Of a stretch of DNA of 64,000 nucleotides, positions 44,601 through 53,733 are shown piece by piece (the stretch's first letter is position 1; the number at the start of each line of letters is the position of its first letter). The notes beneath the pieces were generated by a model. That model saw nothing but the letters and a program-made list of their open reading frames with translations. It had not been told where the DNA came from and searched no databases. This stretch comes from DASWZN01 sp963841635 (GTDB taxonomy: Bacteria; Acidobacteriota; Terriglobia; Bryobacterales; Bryobacteraceae), in NCBI GenBank assembly GCA_963841635.1, contig CAWJDO010000002.1:5270001-5334000 (forward strand). The letters run 5' to 3'. Position numbers and translations under genes: made by a program.

Positions 44601-46747
44601 AGCCGCGAATTGTTCTCGACCCTCACGGTGACAATAGCACTGAGGCTGGCTTTTTGGCAGTCCGCGATGAAGTCGACTTCCTTCGCCACGTCGTCGATGA
44701 GGGCGGACTGTTCGTGCAGGGGGAGTCATTGTGCGACTGGGCGGCCGAGGTAGCAAAGGCGCGGGGATGGCTGGTCTCCTGGCGCACCTCTCCGGGGGCC
44801 GAGCTTCGGAGTGTCTGTCCCGCCCTGACCACCGAACAGGCAAGCGCATTAGCCGTCAAGCTTGGTGGACTTCACACTTTCCAGCGTCCGCTCTCTGTTG
44901 TAGATCTGGCCGTATCAAGGTGGCCCGAGCTCGATCCGAGTGGCAAGACGGAAGCCGAGCAGGCATGGTCGTGGCTATTATGGCGAGCGCAGGCAGAACT
45001 CGGACCAGAGGAGGAAGTCCTGATTGCTTGTCTTGGCGACGCTTATGAGACGGACGACTATCCACTGCTCCGGAATGTCTATGTGGCTGGCAACCCTGAC
45101 CAAGCGTGGGAATTGATGAAGGAATGGTCTGCGTGTCAACACTCTGCTTTACCGTGGCCACCTCTCCCGACAGATGAGTTGACGGAATGGGCTAAGCAAC
45201 GCCTGATGGCCGAATGGAGGCTCCGCGCCATCGAGACCCATGGTGAGTTCTTTCGCCATCTTGTCGAGGGCGGAGCACAGCGGCTGATTCTGAGAGCATC
45301 TGCACTTGTCGCTTTCGTTTACTATCGACAAAACCCGCACGACATTACCCTTGAGGCGCTCAGGTTGACCAAGCCGTATCTTCCGTTTCAAGAATGGCAG
45401 ATCCTTCAGGCCCTCCTGCCGGCCAAAGATCCTGGGCCTCATCCCACCGACGCATCTGCAGTCTCCAAATGGTTTGTTGATGCGTACCTGCCATTTCGGC
45501 TACGTGGCTCGGACACACCCGCACATTTGGATCGTATTCGCAGCCTCGGCCGGGAATTTGGACTGTGGTATCTCAGCGTCTACTCGAATGCCAGAGTGGG
45601 CGGAGCTGGCGGCCAGTTCCTGAGCTGGAGCCGAACCGCTGAATTGGCCAAGAGACCGGGAGGTGTCAACCTGTTGATCGTATTGGACGGGCTCGGCTAC
45701 GTGGACGCGCAAGAGCTCATAGGCTTTCTGTCGGCCGAAACATCCCGACTCTCCCTTGACGATCTCGATGTATTGTTTGCCCCCCTTCCAACTGTGACGT
45801 GCTTCGCCAAACCAGCGCTAATGGCTGGCGTCACTCCCGTTCAAGCCCTCGAAGAGAAGGAGATTGGCCCGCTGGAAAAGCGTGATCCCGCAGTGGTGAC
45901 GGCCCTGAATGGTGCAAATGATGGAGAAGTGGTTATCTGGAGTGTGCTTGAGCCTGACACGACGTACCACAAACCTCTAGATGTTCAGACCCTGCGGTAC
46001 GAAGTGGCCGGACACCTGCGGAGTTTGGCTCAGCGAATCTCGCACGTAATCCAAGAAGTGAATGAAAGCCAGAAGCTCAGGGTTTTTATTACAACGGATC
46101 ACGGCAGGCTGCTGTCCAAGTCACAACGGGTCCACGCCGCGCCGCCGAGCATGAAACCGCATGGGCGTGCGGCGTGGGGGTCCTCGAGCGTGCCGTTCGA
46201 CAAGAATGGACTCTATATCGAAGGTGCTCTAGCCTATATCGACGCGGACCGATTCGGGATCTCGAACTCGGCCGCCGTAGTGCTTTCGGACGAGGCATTC
46301 TTGACGTCTGACGGAAAGACTGGCTCTGAGTGCTTTGCACACGGCGGCGTGTTCCCCGAAGAGGTCCTGATACCGTGGATCGAACTGACTCGCGATCGGG
46401 GGCCGCTTTCCTTGGCCACGCGCTTGTCCGGCCGGGGTGTGGCTGGGGCCTCCGGTCACTTGGAGTTGGTCGTAACAAATCCAACCGACGTGCGCATTCA
46501 GGTGGTTCAGCTTCGCCTTTCCTGTCCGAACACTCGCATCGACATGGCCCTCATGGTTGGGCCCCTCAAGCAGGCCCGTTTCGAACAAGCGCTTACGAAC
46601 TGGCCCCAGCGAAAGGAACTTGCGACCATAGAGGCGACAACGGTATTCGTCCTGCCGACGGGCGAGCGGCAGAGCCAAAGGGTAGTGCCCGACTTCACGG
46701 TTGAGGAAATGTACAGTCGGGACACCATGTTGGATGATCTGCTTTGA
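44597..46747 (+). CDS. pglZ: PglZ-domain protein
   Basis: 716 aa. The alkaline-phosphatase-superfamily core is seen as LLIVLDGLGYVDAQELIGFL (from about residue 360) and VFITTDHGRLL (D501, H502), the metal-binding Asp-His of PglZ. PglZ is the hallmark BREX protein, a nucleic-acid-acting phosphodiesterase-like enzyme. The N-terminal half is helical; the C-terminal ~110 residues are beta-rich (GHLELVVTNPTDVRIQVVQLRLSC). It overlaps brxC by 4 bp and is followed by brxL after 11 bp. Confidence 0.88.
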   Translation: MKPRIVLDPHGDNSTEAGFLAVRDEVDFLRHVVDEGGLFVQGESLCDWAAEVAKARGWLVSWRTSPGAELRSVCPALTTEQASALAVKLGGLHTFQRPLSVVDLAVSRWPELDPSGKTEAEQAWSWLLWRAQAELGPEEEVLIACLGDAYETDDYPLLRNVYVAGNPDQAWELMKEWSACQHSALPWPPLPTDELTEWAKQRLMAEWRLRAIETHGEFFRHLVEGGAQRLILRASALVAFVYYRQNPHDITLEALRLTKPYLPFQEWQILQALLPAKDPGPHPTDASAVSKWFVDAYLPFRLRGSDTPAHLDRIRSLGREFGLWYLSVYSNARVGGAGGQFLSWSRTAELAKRPGGVNLLIVLDGLGYVDAQELIGFLSAETSRLSLDDLDVLFAPLPTVTCFAKPALMAGVTPVQALEEKEIGPLEKRDPAVVTALNGANDGEVVIWSVLEPDTTYHKPLDVQTLRYEVAGHLRSLAQRISHVIQEVNESQKLRVFITTDHGRLLSKSQRVHAAPPSMKPHGRAAWGSSSVPFDKNGLYIEGALAYIDADRFGISNSAAVVLSDEAFLTSDGKTGSECFAHGGVFPEEVLIPWIELTRDRGPLSLATRLSGRGVAGASGHLELVVTNPTDVRIQVVQLRLSCPNTRIDMALMVGPLKQARFEQALTNWPQRKELATIEATTVFVLPTGERQSQRVVPDFTVEEMYSRDTMLDDLL

Positions 46748-46758
46748 GAGGAACGCAA

Positions 46759-48192
46759 ATGGACACTGGCGTTGCACAAGATGCTGAGACGACTGCCGAA
46801 AAAGTCGCGAGAGTATTTGGCAGGCTCGCTATCGACAAGCGCCGTTTGCCTTCGAGCCAATTGCAGAAACGAGGAGTGCCGGCGTACGTAGCCGAATGGG
46901 TGTTGGACTCAATCGTGCCCGGCATCGGTCAGCTCACCCGGGAAGAAGCTGACAAGGTACAGGCATGGGCTGCACAGCGCATCCCTGGCTCTGGCGATCA
47001 GGAGCTCATAAAATATCGCCTCGTGCAGGGCGAGACGGTCAAGATTTTGACTCCGGTCCAGACGGAGGTGCGCCTGCGCCGGGGCAGCAGCGAGACCGTA
47101 GCGGAATTGTCTTTGCTGGGCCTCGATGATGTTCTGATCGGCGACGATCTGCTCCAGCAGTACCCTGACCTGCTCAAACAGGGGATGTGGGGTGTCACGG
47201 AGGTTGTGAATACGTCTAACGGAGTTGCCATCACCGGCTTCCGCCCGATGCAGGCCACGGTTAACTTGGATCTCTACAAGCAGGCGCGCAAGGAGTTTAC
47301 CTTATGCGAATGGCGGGATCTGATGCTCACGTCTATGGGGTACAGTTCTGCGACTTTCAGCGAGAGTGAGCAGCTTGTATTGCTGTGTCGGTTGCTGCCT
47401 CTTGTTCAGAAGAACCTCCATCTCATGGAACTTGCTCCAAAAGGCACGGGGAAGAGTTATCTATACGAGAACATCAGTCCAAAGGTCCGCCTCGTCAGTG
47501 GAGGGAACATTTCACCTGCTGTTCTGTTTGTTAACAATGCCTCCGGTCAATGGGGATTGCTCGCTCGATTTGCTGTAGTCGTATTGGATGAAGTACAAAC
47601 CCTGAAGTTCCAGCAGCCAGAGGAGATCGTAGGCGGCCTAAAGGGTTATCTCGCGAATGGTGTGCTGACTCGTGGAGGCCTTTACCAGACCGCCAGCGAC
47701 TCGAGCTTCGTCCTTTTAGCGAACATCGCGCTCGATGAACAGCAACGGCCCGTTCGCGACGTCTTAGTGGAGGAGCTGCCAGACTTTCTCCGCGAGACGG
47801 CCTTTTTGGATCGGCTCAAGGGGATTATCCCCGGCTGGGAAACTCAGAAGCTCAGTAGCCGTTCCTTTGCAGATTCGGTGGGTTTGAAGGCCGACTTCTT
47901 TGGAGACGCGCTGCTCGCACTTCGGGAGGACCTATCTGCTGACCAGTATGCAGCCCGAAGGATTGAATTGCTGGGGGAGCGTGCCTACAAACGAAATCAA
48001 GAGGCGGTTCGGTCAATCGCCAGCGGAATGATGAAGATCCTGTTTCCGCATGGTGAAACCTCGGATGAGGACTTCGAAAGATGCTGCCTCCGCCCAGCGA
48101 TGAAGATGCGGCAACTTATCTGGGACCAGCTTTACAATTTAGACGCAGAGTACCGCCAGTACGAACGGATCATCAAGTGCAGACTCACCTAG
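46759..48192 (+). CDS. brxL: BrxL-like AAA+ protein without the Lon protease domain
   Basis: 477 aa from ATG 46759, with GAGAGG about 7 nt upstream; a TTG at 46744 overlapping pglZ is the alternative. The N-terminal part (DKRRLPSSQLQKRGVPAYVAEWVLDSIVPG) and RKEFTLCEWRDLMLTSMGY are BrxL-family blocks. Walker A is APKGTGKS and Walker B FAVVVLDEVQTLKF. The protein ends at DAEYRQYERIIKCRLT, with no C-terminal Lon-like peptidase domain, so it matches the short BrxL form (TIGR02688 type, about 450-480 aa). BrxL is a DNA-acting AAA+ ring in BREX. Its 3' end overlaps the cysteine desulfurase by 16 bp. Confidence 0.85.
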   Translation: MDTGVAQDAETTAEKVARVFGRLAIDKRRLPSSQLQKRGVPAYVAEWVLDSIVPGIGQLTREEADKVQAWAAQRIPGSGDQELIKYRLVQGETVKILTPVQTEVRLRRGSSETVAELSLLGLDDVLIGDDLLQQYPDLLKQGMWGVTEVVNTSNGVAITGFRPMQATVNLDLYKQARKEFTLCEWRDLMLTSMGYSSATFSESEQLVLLCRLLPLVQKNLHLMELAPKGTGKSYLYENISPKVRLVSGGNISPAVLFVNNASGQWGLLARFAVVVLDEVQTLKFQQPEEIVGGLKGYLANGVLTRGGLYQTASDSSFVLLANIALDEQQRPVRDVLVEELPDFLRETAFLDRLKGIIPGWETQKLSSRSFADSVGLKADFFGDALLALREDLSADQYAARRIELLGERAYKRNQEAVRSIASGMMKILFPHGETSDEDFERCCLRPAMKMRQLIWDQLYNLDAEYRQYERIIKCRLT

Positions 48193-49361
48193 CACCTGAA
48201 CACCCGAAGCTGATCTACCTGGATAATCACTCGACGACGGTTTGCGATCCGAGGGTTGTTACGGCCATGCTGCCGTATTTCTCTGAGTGTTACGGAAACC
48301 CATCTAGTGCTCTGTCCCATGCGGGCCGCGCGGCTGCAACTGCGGTTGACGCTGCGCGCGAGAGGGTGGCCAGGCTTGTCGGTGCCCTGCCGAACGAAAT
48401 TGTTTTTACCGGCAGCGCGTCAGAGAGCAACAATCTGGCAATACAGGGCACCGCCCGCCGCCATAGCGGGCCACGAACGAAGATCGCCACAACTCCGATA
48501 GAACACAAGTCGGTGTTACGGCCGATCCAGGAGCTAGTGCACCAGGGATTCGAATTGACGCTACTGCCAGTGGACCACAGAGGAGTTGTTGACCAGGATC
48601 GGGCGAGCGAGCTGATCGATTCAAGCACCCTCCTCGTGTCTGTGCAGGCGGCCAACAACGAGATTGGAACACTCCAGAGCATTCGCGCTTTCAGCGCCCT
48701 CGCGCACAGCAAGGGTGCTCTCATGCATTGCGATGCGGCTCAGGCCGTCGGGAAGATTCCGATCGACGTAAGGGACCTCTCGTTGGATTTCCTGTCTCTC
48801 AGTGCCCATAAGATGTACGGCCCGAAGGGCGTGGGTGCGCTGTTCGTGCGGCAGGGGACTAGAAACGACAGACTTCAACCCATTGTCCTCGGCGGTGGGC
48901 AGGAGTTGGGTTTCCGCGCGGGTACCGAGAACGTGCCGGGCGTTGTCGGCTTCGGAGAGGCCTGTCGCATTTGCTATTCAGAAATGGACGAGGAGTCCTC
49001 CCGCATTTCGCAGCTCCGCGATTTACTTGAGATGCAGCTCCGCGCGGCGATCCCGGACGTCAACATCAATGGGAACCAGACGGGACGCCTCCCAGGTAAC
49101 AGCAGTCTTACATTTCCAGGAATAGATGCGGAGGCCCTTATTCTGAACGTTCCGCAGCTAGCGCTCAGCATGGGATCCGCATGCAATAGCGGGGCATTGG
49201 AGCCCTCATACGTTCTAACCGCCATAGGCCTCATCCGCGACTTGGCGTTCTCTACCATCCGAGTTGGTATCGGCCGCTTTACTACACAAGCGGAGGTTCT
49301 AGAGGCCGTCCGCTGTATCGCACTGGCCTATCGACGGCTAGCGGAGCTCTCTTGCGCCTGA
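48177..49361 (+). CDS. Cysteine desulfurase (DndA/IscS-like)
   Basis: 394 aa. The GTG at 48177 lies inside the brxL 3' end and is the first start that keeps LIYLDNHSTT, the conserved N-terminus of class V aminotransferases. The PLP lysine is K212 (SLSAHKMYGPKG) and the sulfur-accepting cysteine C336 (MGSACNSGALEPS), so the catalytic set is complete. These enzymes remove sulfur from cysteine as persulfide. DndA is the version that feeds DNA phosphorothioation. Its place as the last gene of a BREX type 4-like operon, with a PAPS-reductase-like gene, argues for sulfur delivery to this system rather than general Fe-S assembly. Confidence 0.92.
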   Translation: MQTHLAPEHPKLIYLDNHSTTVCDPRVVTAMLPYFSECYGNPSSALSHAGRAAATAVDAARERVARLVGALPNEIVFTGSASESNNLAIQGTARRHSGPRTKIATTPIEHKSVLRPIQELVHQGFELTLLPVDHRGVVDQDRASELIDSSTLLVSVQAANNEIGTLQSIRAFSALAHSKGALMHCDAAQAVGKIPIDVRDLSLDFLSLSAHKMYGPKGVGALFVRQGTRNDRLQPIVLGGGQELGFRAGTENVPGVVGFGEACRICYSEMDEESSRISQLRDLLEMQLRAAIPDVNINGNQTGRLPGNSSLTFPGIDAEALILNVPQLALSMGSACNSGALEPSYVLTAIGLIRDLAFSTIRVGIGRFTTQAEVLEAVRCIALAYRRLAELSCA

Positions 49362-49423
49362 TTACAGGGCCAGGTCGTTCGGTCGTTCGCACGAAGAAAC
49401 GCGAGATGTGGTGTTTGCAGGCG

Positions 49424-49927
49424 TTAACCGCGAATCGGGGTGGGACAGGCGCTGAGACCGCTCGCTGTTGATTTCTCAAAGAACGATGCTGACCAACGGA
49501 AGATGCGGCAAGACGTGAACTCGGCAGGCAGGGAACGGTACCGGTCAGGCAGCTCGGTCTCGTCAGGCGGGATTGGCAGGAATGTCCCACCGCGAACGAG
49601 CATCGTCCAACGTTCGAACGACCAGGAGTCGACGCTCTGGGGCTCCGGGCGAATGACCGCGTGAACATTATGCGCATAGTTCGCCTTGTTGGAATAGCCC
49701 TGCTTCGATACGCCGCAGACGTAGATTGCGTAGAATGACCCTCCTGGCTGCTCGTTCATGGGCACAGCGAGTGTCTTGCAGAAGTCTGGGTTGTTCTTGC
49801 TGAACGCTTTCGAGTATCGACCGCGGATGCTGTTGGTACAGTGGTGCTTCTCATTAAAGCCGGTCACATACTTGGCCCATAGCCACATAAAGCAGTCGGG
49901 GTCGAAGTTGTGCCGAATCTCGATCAT
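49424..49927 (-). CDS. Hypothetical protein paired with the phosphorothioation-associated methyltransferase
   Basis: 167 aa (MIEIRHNFDPDCFMWLWAKY...). Its ATG overlaps the methyltransferase stop (ATGA), so the two are translated together. It is rich in aromatics, Cys and His; no known motif was found. The gene ends 62 bp from the end of the cysteine desulfurase, convergent with it. Confidence 0.65.
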   Translation of the reverse strand: MIEIRHNFDPDCFMWLWAKYVTGFNEKHHCTNSIRGRYSKAFSKNNPDFCKTLAVPMNEQPGGSFYAIYVCGVSKQGYSNKANYAHNVHAVIRPEPQSVDSWSFERWTMLVRGGTFLPIPPDETELPDRYRSLPAEFTSCRIFRWSASFFEKSTASGLSACPTPIRG

Positions 49928-52005
49928 TGCGTCGCTCCTTCCCGGCCAACTAGGCCGAGCTCACCGATAAGTTCGCCGCGCCCAGCATCTGCGAGAATCC
50001 TTCGCAGATCCGCTGCCCTCGGCCCCGAAAACGGCGAATCCTGAAGGCCAATGTCCTTCAGTGTTTCCGAGACACGCAGAAGTTGAGGTCGCTGACTATC
50101 TTCGGGATCAAGAAATCTCTCTTTGAAATAGAGCAACTGGCCTTCACCTGCATGCTCGCGGACTTCGACTTGAACTCTCCGAAGGTTGATTCGGGTTCGT
50201 ACAGTCAATTCGGGAAGCAGCGCGGAATGGAACTCCCTGTAGGAGAGAAACGTTATCTTACCTGACATCTTGTGAATCTTCATGATGTCGGCCTCCCGCG
50301 TGTCCCCAAACAAGAGTTCGGCACAAGACACGAGGGTCCGTAACACATTTGGAAGCCTGTCCGACATCGAGGTAGCAACGTAGAGGCTGCGAGTATCCTG
50401 CCAGCCCACCGCAGCTTCGTCACAGGCTAGCGCGATCGTATCGGGGTCAGCTGCGGAGTACAATAACGCCCGGCCTTGAGCAAGACCGCGCTTGTAAGAT
50501 CCGAAGAAGACCGCTATGTCGGCTCGGACGGTTTCTGGAAGGTGAGTGAAAGGAATCGGCTTCCGGAGGCTCGCGCTGGCAAGGTAAACAACGAGATCGG
50601 ATTGCCGAGCCGCACGAGCGCGTGTAAATACGTCCTCTCTCCCCCGAGCAACGCGGCGAAATGCGCGTTTGGCAGATCCAAAGACGTCGCAGAGCTCGGC
50701 GTAGCGCGAGAACTCCCGCTGAAGCGGTATCCGTCCGAGTGAGACCGCTGTGGACCAAAACTCCTCCAGAAGGGGCCAGTGCTGAGCGAATCTGTCGACC
50801 TTCACATGCCGACGCGGTTGGGGCTCGCGAGATGGCCGCTCGCGCTTTTGGAGACCAGCGCTGAGAGAGTTCCACTCGAACTTGCGGCGCGAGCGAGACT
50901 GTAGGAAGGCTTGGTGTTGCTCAGGGTTGCGAAAGACGTAGAAGATACCAAGAGCGACCGGTACCGCGGAGACCTCAAGGGCGTCTTCGATGTACCGCTG
51001 CAACTCTTGTTGCGCGAAGTACTTCTGAAACGTATTGCGCCGAGTGAGCACTCCATCACTGAAGCGTGTAGCTTGCGGTGAGGTGACGGTGGGGTCGCCA
51101 ATCAATGCCGAGACAACGAGCAGGCGCTTGCTAAGGCGCCAGGCTGACACGAGGGTTTCGAGACGCTCGACTGGATCCTCGACCACATTGAGCACATACC
51201 CCAAGTTGACGACATCCGCCTCCGTACGTACAACTTCTGGCGCGTAAATGGGATCCCAGCCATCGGCCTCGAAGCCGAGCTCGCGGATAGCCCGGACATC
51301 CGCACCTAGACCGCAGCCATAGTCCAGGAACCGGGATCCGGGAGGCAGTTGCCCGTGTTCCAGAATGCTCCTGACAGGCTTTGAAAGATCATACCTGGTT
51401 AGCGCCGTCTTGTGTCTGTCTACGGCGATTGCCGGCGCACTTGACGCCACAGCCCCGCTGTCGTCAGGAACGGGCGTTAGGCAAACAAGTGAGTGCCCGT
51501 CGAAGGCAAGCCGACGAGTGGCGAGAAGGCGTTCCCAATTGATGCGGAACCCTATCACTGCACTATTGCTATAGAGCCCAGCTTGCTCTTCGGCAGCAGA
51601 GAGAGCCGCGAACTCAGGAACGCGCGTGTCTTTGGGCGAGAGCAACAGTTCCTTGCGATGGAGTATTGGAGAATTCAGTGTATCTCGGTAGGAAGTGCGG
51701 TATGTGCGACCGGACACAAGGTCGATTGCGACCGCGTCTTCCAGCGGCGGGTGCGGATCTTCAAAGAAGCGGGGGTAAGACAAGAATGAGAGTCGGAGCG
51801 CGTCCGTCCGGAACTTAACCACATTGAACTCATCCCCTATCCCGTGCTGTTGCGCAAGTGCTAGCAGCAGTTTGCCGAGATCTCCATCCCGGCACGCGTC
51901 GGTCTCGCGATGTAGATAGATGGTACCGGGGAGGATCTTCCCGTACGCAAGGCTAAGGATCAATTGTTGGTATCGGGGCCAGTCGGGAATCGAGATTGTC
52001 GCCAC
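49924..52005 (-). CDS. DNA phosphorothioation-associated putative methyltransferase
   Basis: 693 aa from GTG 52005. The middle block HKTALTRYDLSKPVRSILEHGQLPPGSRFLDYGCGLGADVRAI is the family hallmark (TIGR04096 type) and contains the SAM-binding LDYGCGLG. It continues DGWDPIYAPEV and ADVVNLGYVLNVVEDP, a normal class I methyltransferase. The N-terminal ~190 residues and C-terminal ~300 have no other recognised domain. This family is found beside dnd-type phosphorothioation genes. Here it faces the BREX type 4-like operon, so it is probably part of the same module; its substrate is not established. Confidence 0.88.
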   Translation of the reverse strand: MATISIPDWPRYQQLILSLAYGKILPGTIYLHRETDACRDGDLGKLLLALAQQHGIGDEFNVVKFRTDALRLSFLSYPRFFEDPHPPLEDAVAIDLVSGRTYRTSYRDTLNSPILHRKELLLSPKDTRVPEFAALSAAEEQAGLYSNSAVIGFRINWERLLATRRLAFDGHSLVCLTPVPDDSGAVASSAPAIAVDRHKTALTRYDLSKPVRSILEHGQLPPGSRFLDYGCGLGADVRAIRELGFEADGWDPIYAPEVVRTEADVVNLGYVLNVVEDPVERLETLVSAWRLSKRLLVVSALIGDPTVTSPQATRFSDGVLTRRNTFQKYFAQQELQRYIEDALEVSAVPVALGIFYVFRNPEQHQAFLQSRSRRKFEWNSLSAGLQKRERPSREPQPRRHVKVDRFAQHWPLLEEFWSTAVSLGRIPLQREFSRYAELCDVFGSAKRAFRRVARGREDVFTRARAARQSDLVVYLASASLRKPIPFTHLPETVRADIAVFFGSYKRGLAQGRALLYSAADPDTIALACDEAAVGWQDTRSLYVATSMSDRLPNVLRTLVSCAELLFGDTREADIMKIHKMSGKITFLSYREFHSALLPELTVRTRINLRRVQVEVREHAGEGQLLYFKERFLDPEDSQRPQLLRVSETLKDIGLQDSPFSGPRAADLRRILADAGRGELIGELGLVGREGATQ

Positions 52006-52549
52006 CGTGGATGTCCGTTTGACCCTTCAAACAAGCTACTAGGGCTTGCGAGTGATCATCCTTCGCGAAGACGAGAGCACCGGAGCAGACGCGGTCACGC
52101 CAAGACCGCACGAAAGCTTGTTTCGGGAACGCTTAGGGCTCCTCAAGCTCTTGATTATACAAGGTCTTATGAGCATCCTGCCGGACTCCCGGAGGCCACT
52201 GTAAACCGAGGGCCCCCGTTTGCGAATGTTGCCTGCTGGAGGACACCTGTTGCCAGGGCAACGAATTTCGCTGTCGCCATCACCCAGGCAGGCAGGCGCA
52301 GGGCCTGGACGGATATCAAGGCCGCGCGCGCCGCCTATCAACGGCCTGAAGACTATCGCCGAATGCCCTCGAGATTGCAGCATTGATGTCCGCTGCCGAG
52401 GGCTCACGGCTTACGCCAGCCGACTCCGAGACGGCGGTCCGCCTGTCTTCGGGGTCGGGAGGCATGGGCATGAGCTAGATCGCCACCATCCTGGCGCGGT
52501 ACGTCACGCCATTCTGCTAGAGCGGCGGATATAGTTCTAGAGGAGGGAC
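52006..52549. other. Intergenic region downstream of the defence locus
   Basis: About 540 bp without a credible gene. Open frames on both strands lack ribosome binding sites. It carries the (unidentified) promoter of the methyltransferase on the minus strand and ends with a strong AGGAGGG ribosome binding site for the small ORF at 52550. Confidence 0.4.
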
Positions 52550-52747
52550 ATGCGGGATCGAGGGGGGCGGCGCCCTCGGAACTGGCTCGGCAAACTCCTT
52601 GGAGGTGAACGACGTGGTGGCGCGGGTCGGTCGCAGAGCGCTAAACCCACCACCATCTGGCCGCGCAAATCCAACTCTCGAACGCAGGCCCCTTCTCCCC
52701 GACCATCCCCAATGGATCTTGGAGTTGCTACAGTGAAGAGGTTTTGA
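52550..52747 (+). CDS. Small basic hypothetical protein
   Basis: 65 aa (MRDRGGRRPRNWLGKLLGGE...), strongly Arg/Lys/Gly-rich. AGAGGAGGGA lies just before the ATG. The composition is unusual, so it may be a leader or a spurious ORF, but the ribosome binding site and the next gene 7 bp later support translation. Function unknown. Confidence 0.4.
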   Translation: MRDRGGRRPRNWLGKLLGGERRGGAGRSQSAKPTTIWPRKSNSRTQAPSPRPSPMDLGVATVKRF

Positions 52748-52754
52748 AGAGGTT

Positions 52755-53729
52755 GTGGACGCCTCTCCAGAGAGCAGGTTCTTGATGGCAAGAAGAAACC
52801 TCGATGGGCCGGCGGCGCAATTCCGTGGCGATGCTGACCAAGAGGCGCTCCGCGAGGCGCTGCTCGTACCTTGGAGGCGGCTGCACCAAGCCGCAGAAGC
52901 CTACGTCCACTGGCTAACATTTGTTTTGTGGGTGCGCGCGATCGCTGAGACGGCAGAGGACGTTCCTGAAAGCGTCCGATCCGCCCTGGATCGTCGCTGC
53001 CCAGGGTTTCTGGACTCGGATCATCCCGATCAGGGGCACTTCAACTGGCGTGCTCTTGAGGAATGGATCGCAGCGCACAATTTTGCTGAGGCCAAGATGA
53101 ATGGTTGGTTTGCGGCGGTAACGTATCACGCGCAGAAGAACCGCCGCGCCGAACTGGCTTGGATCCTCTGGGACCGCACCATAGCCGAGTGGCGCCGCCA
53201 TCGGCCGACCCGCTGGCCGACTTTTGAGGAATGGACGATCGCCATCACTTCGACGAGTGCGCTATCTCAGACCGGGGCCGAGGAGGCCCGTGCCGTCGAG
53301 GGCGTGACCCGGGTCGAGCCGAGCCGGCTTCGCGATGCCGTTTCGGACTTGCTGGAATCCAGAGCTTGCGCGATTTGGGTCGCCTGCGTGTCCGGGCCCG
53401 GGAAGGGCCTCAGCGAGTCAGTGATGAGCGAGCTGGGCCGCCGCTACCCCGACCTTTTGACCACATCTTGCCCGGCACCGACGTGGGGATTGGCCTTCTT
53501 TTTCCATCTGGTGCGGTTAGGAGACGCCAACTGGCGCGCAACCGCGAGAGCCGAGGACTGGATCTCCGCCTTGCGGCATCACGTTCGCCATCATCCTCGT
53601 TACAAGCGGCTCATTCACTACCGCGAGCGCTGTCGCGACTTGTGGTCACAGAGTCGCCCGATCTCGTTCCCGCCATTCGCGGAATGGGTGGCGGCAGCCG
53701 ACGCCTACTGCGTCCGGCCTTCAGACTAG
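52755..53729 (+). CDS. Hypothetical Trp-rich protein
   Basis: 324 aa from GTG 52755, or 314 aa from ATG 52785 (AGG about 7 nt upstream); the latter is equally likely. It has three similar W-x-EW/F segments (FNWRALEEWIAAHN, RWPTFEEWTIAITS, SFPPFAEWVAAADAY) and AWILWDRTIAEWRRHRP, suggesting internal repeats. No signal or membrane segment is seen. I do not recognise the family. It converges on the HTH protein at 53734 with only 4 bp between. Confidence 0.65.
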   Translation: MDASPESRFLMARRNLDGPAAQFRGDADQEALREALLVPWRRLHQAAEAYVHWLTFVLWVRAIAETAEDVPESVRSALDRRCPGFLDSDHPDQGHFNWRALEEWIAAHNFAEAKMNGWFAAVTYHAQKNRRAELAWILWDRTIAEWRRHRPTRWPTFEEWTIAITSTSALSQTGAEEARAVEGVTRVEPSRLRDAVSDLLESRACAIWVACVSGPGKGLSESVMSELGRRYPDLLTTSCPAPTWGLAFFFHLVRLGDANWRATARAEDWISALRHHVRHHPRYKRLIHYRERCRDLWSQSRPISFPPFAEWVAAADAYCVRPSD

Positions 53730-53733
53730 GTTT

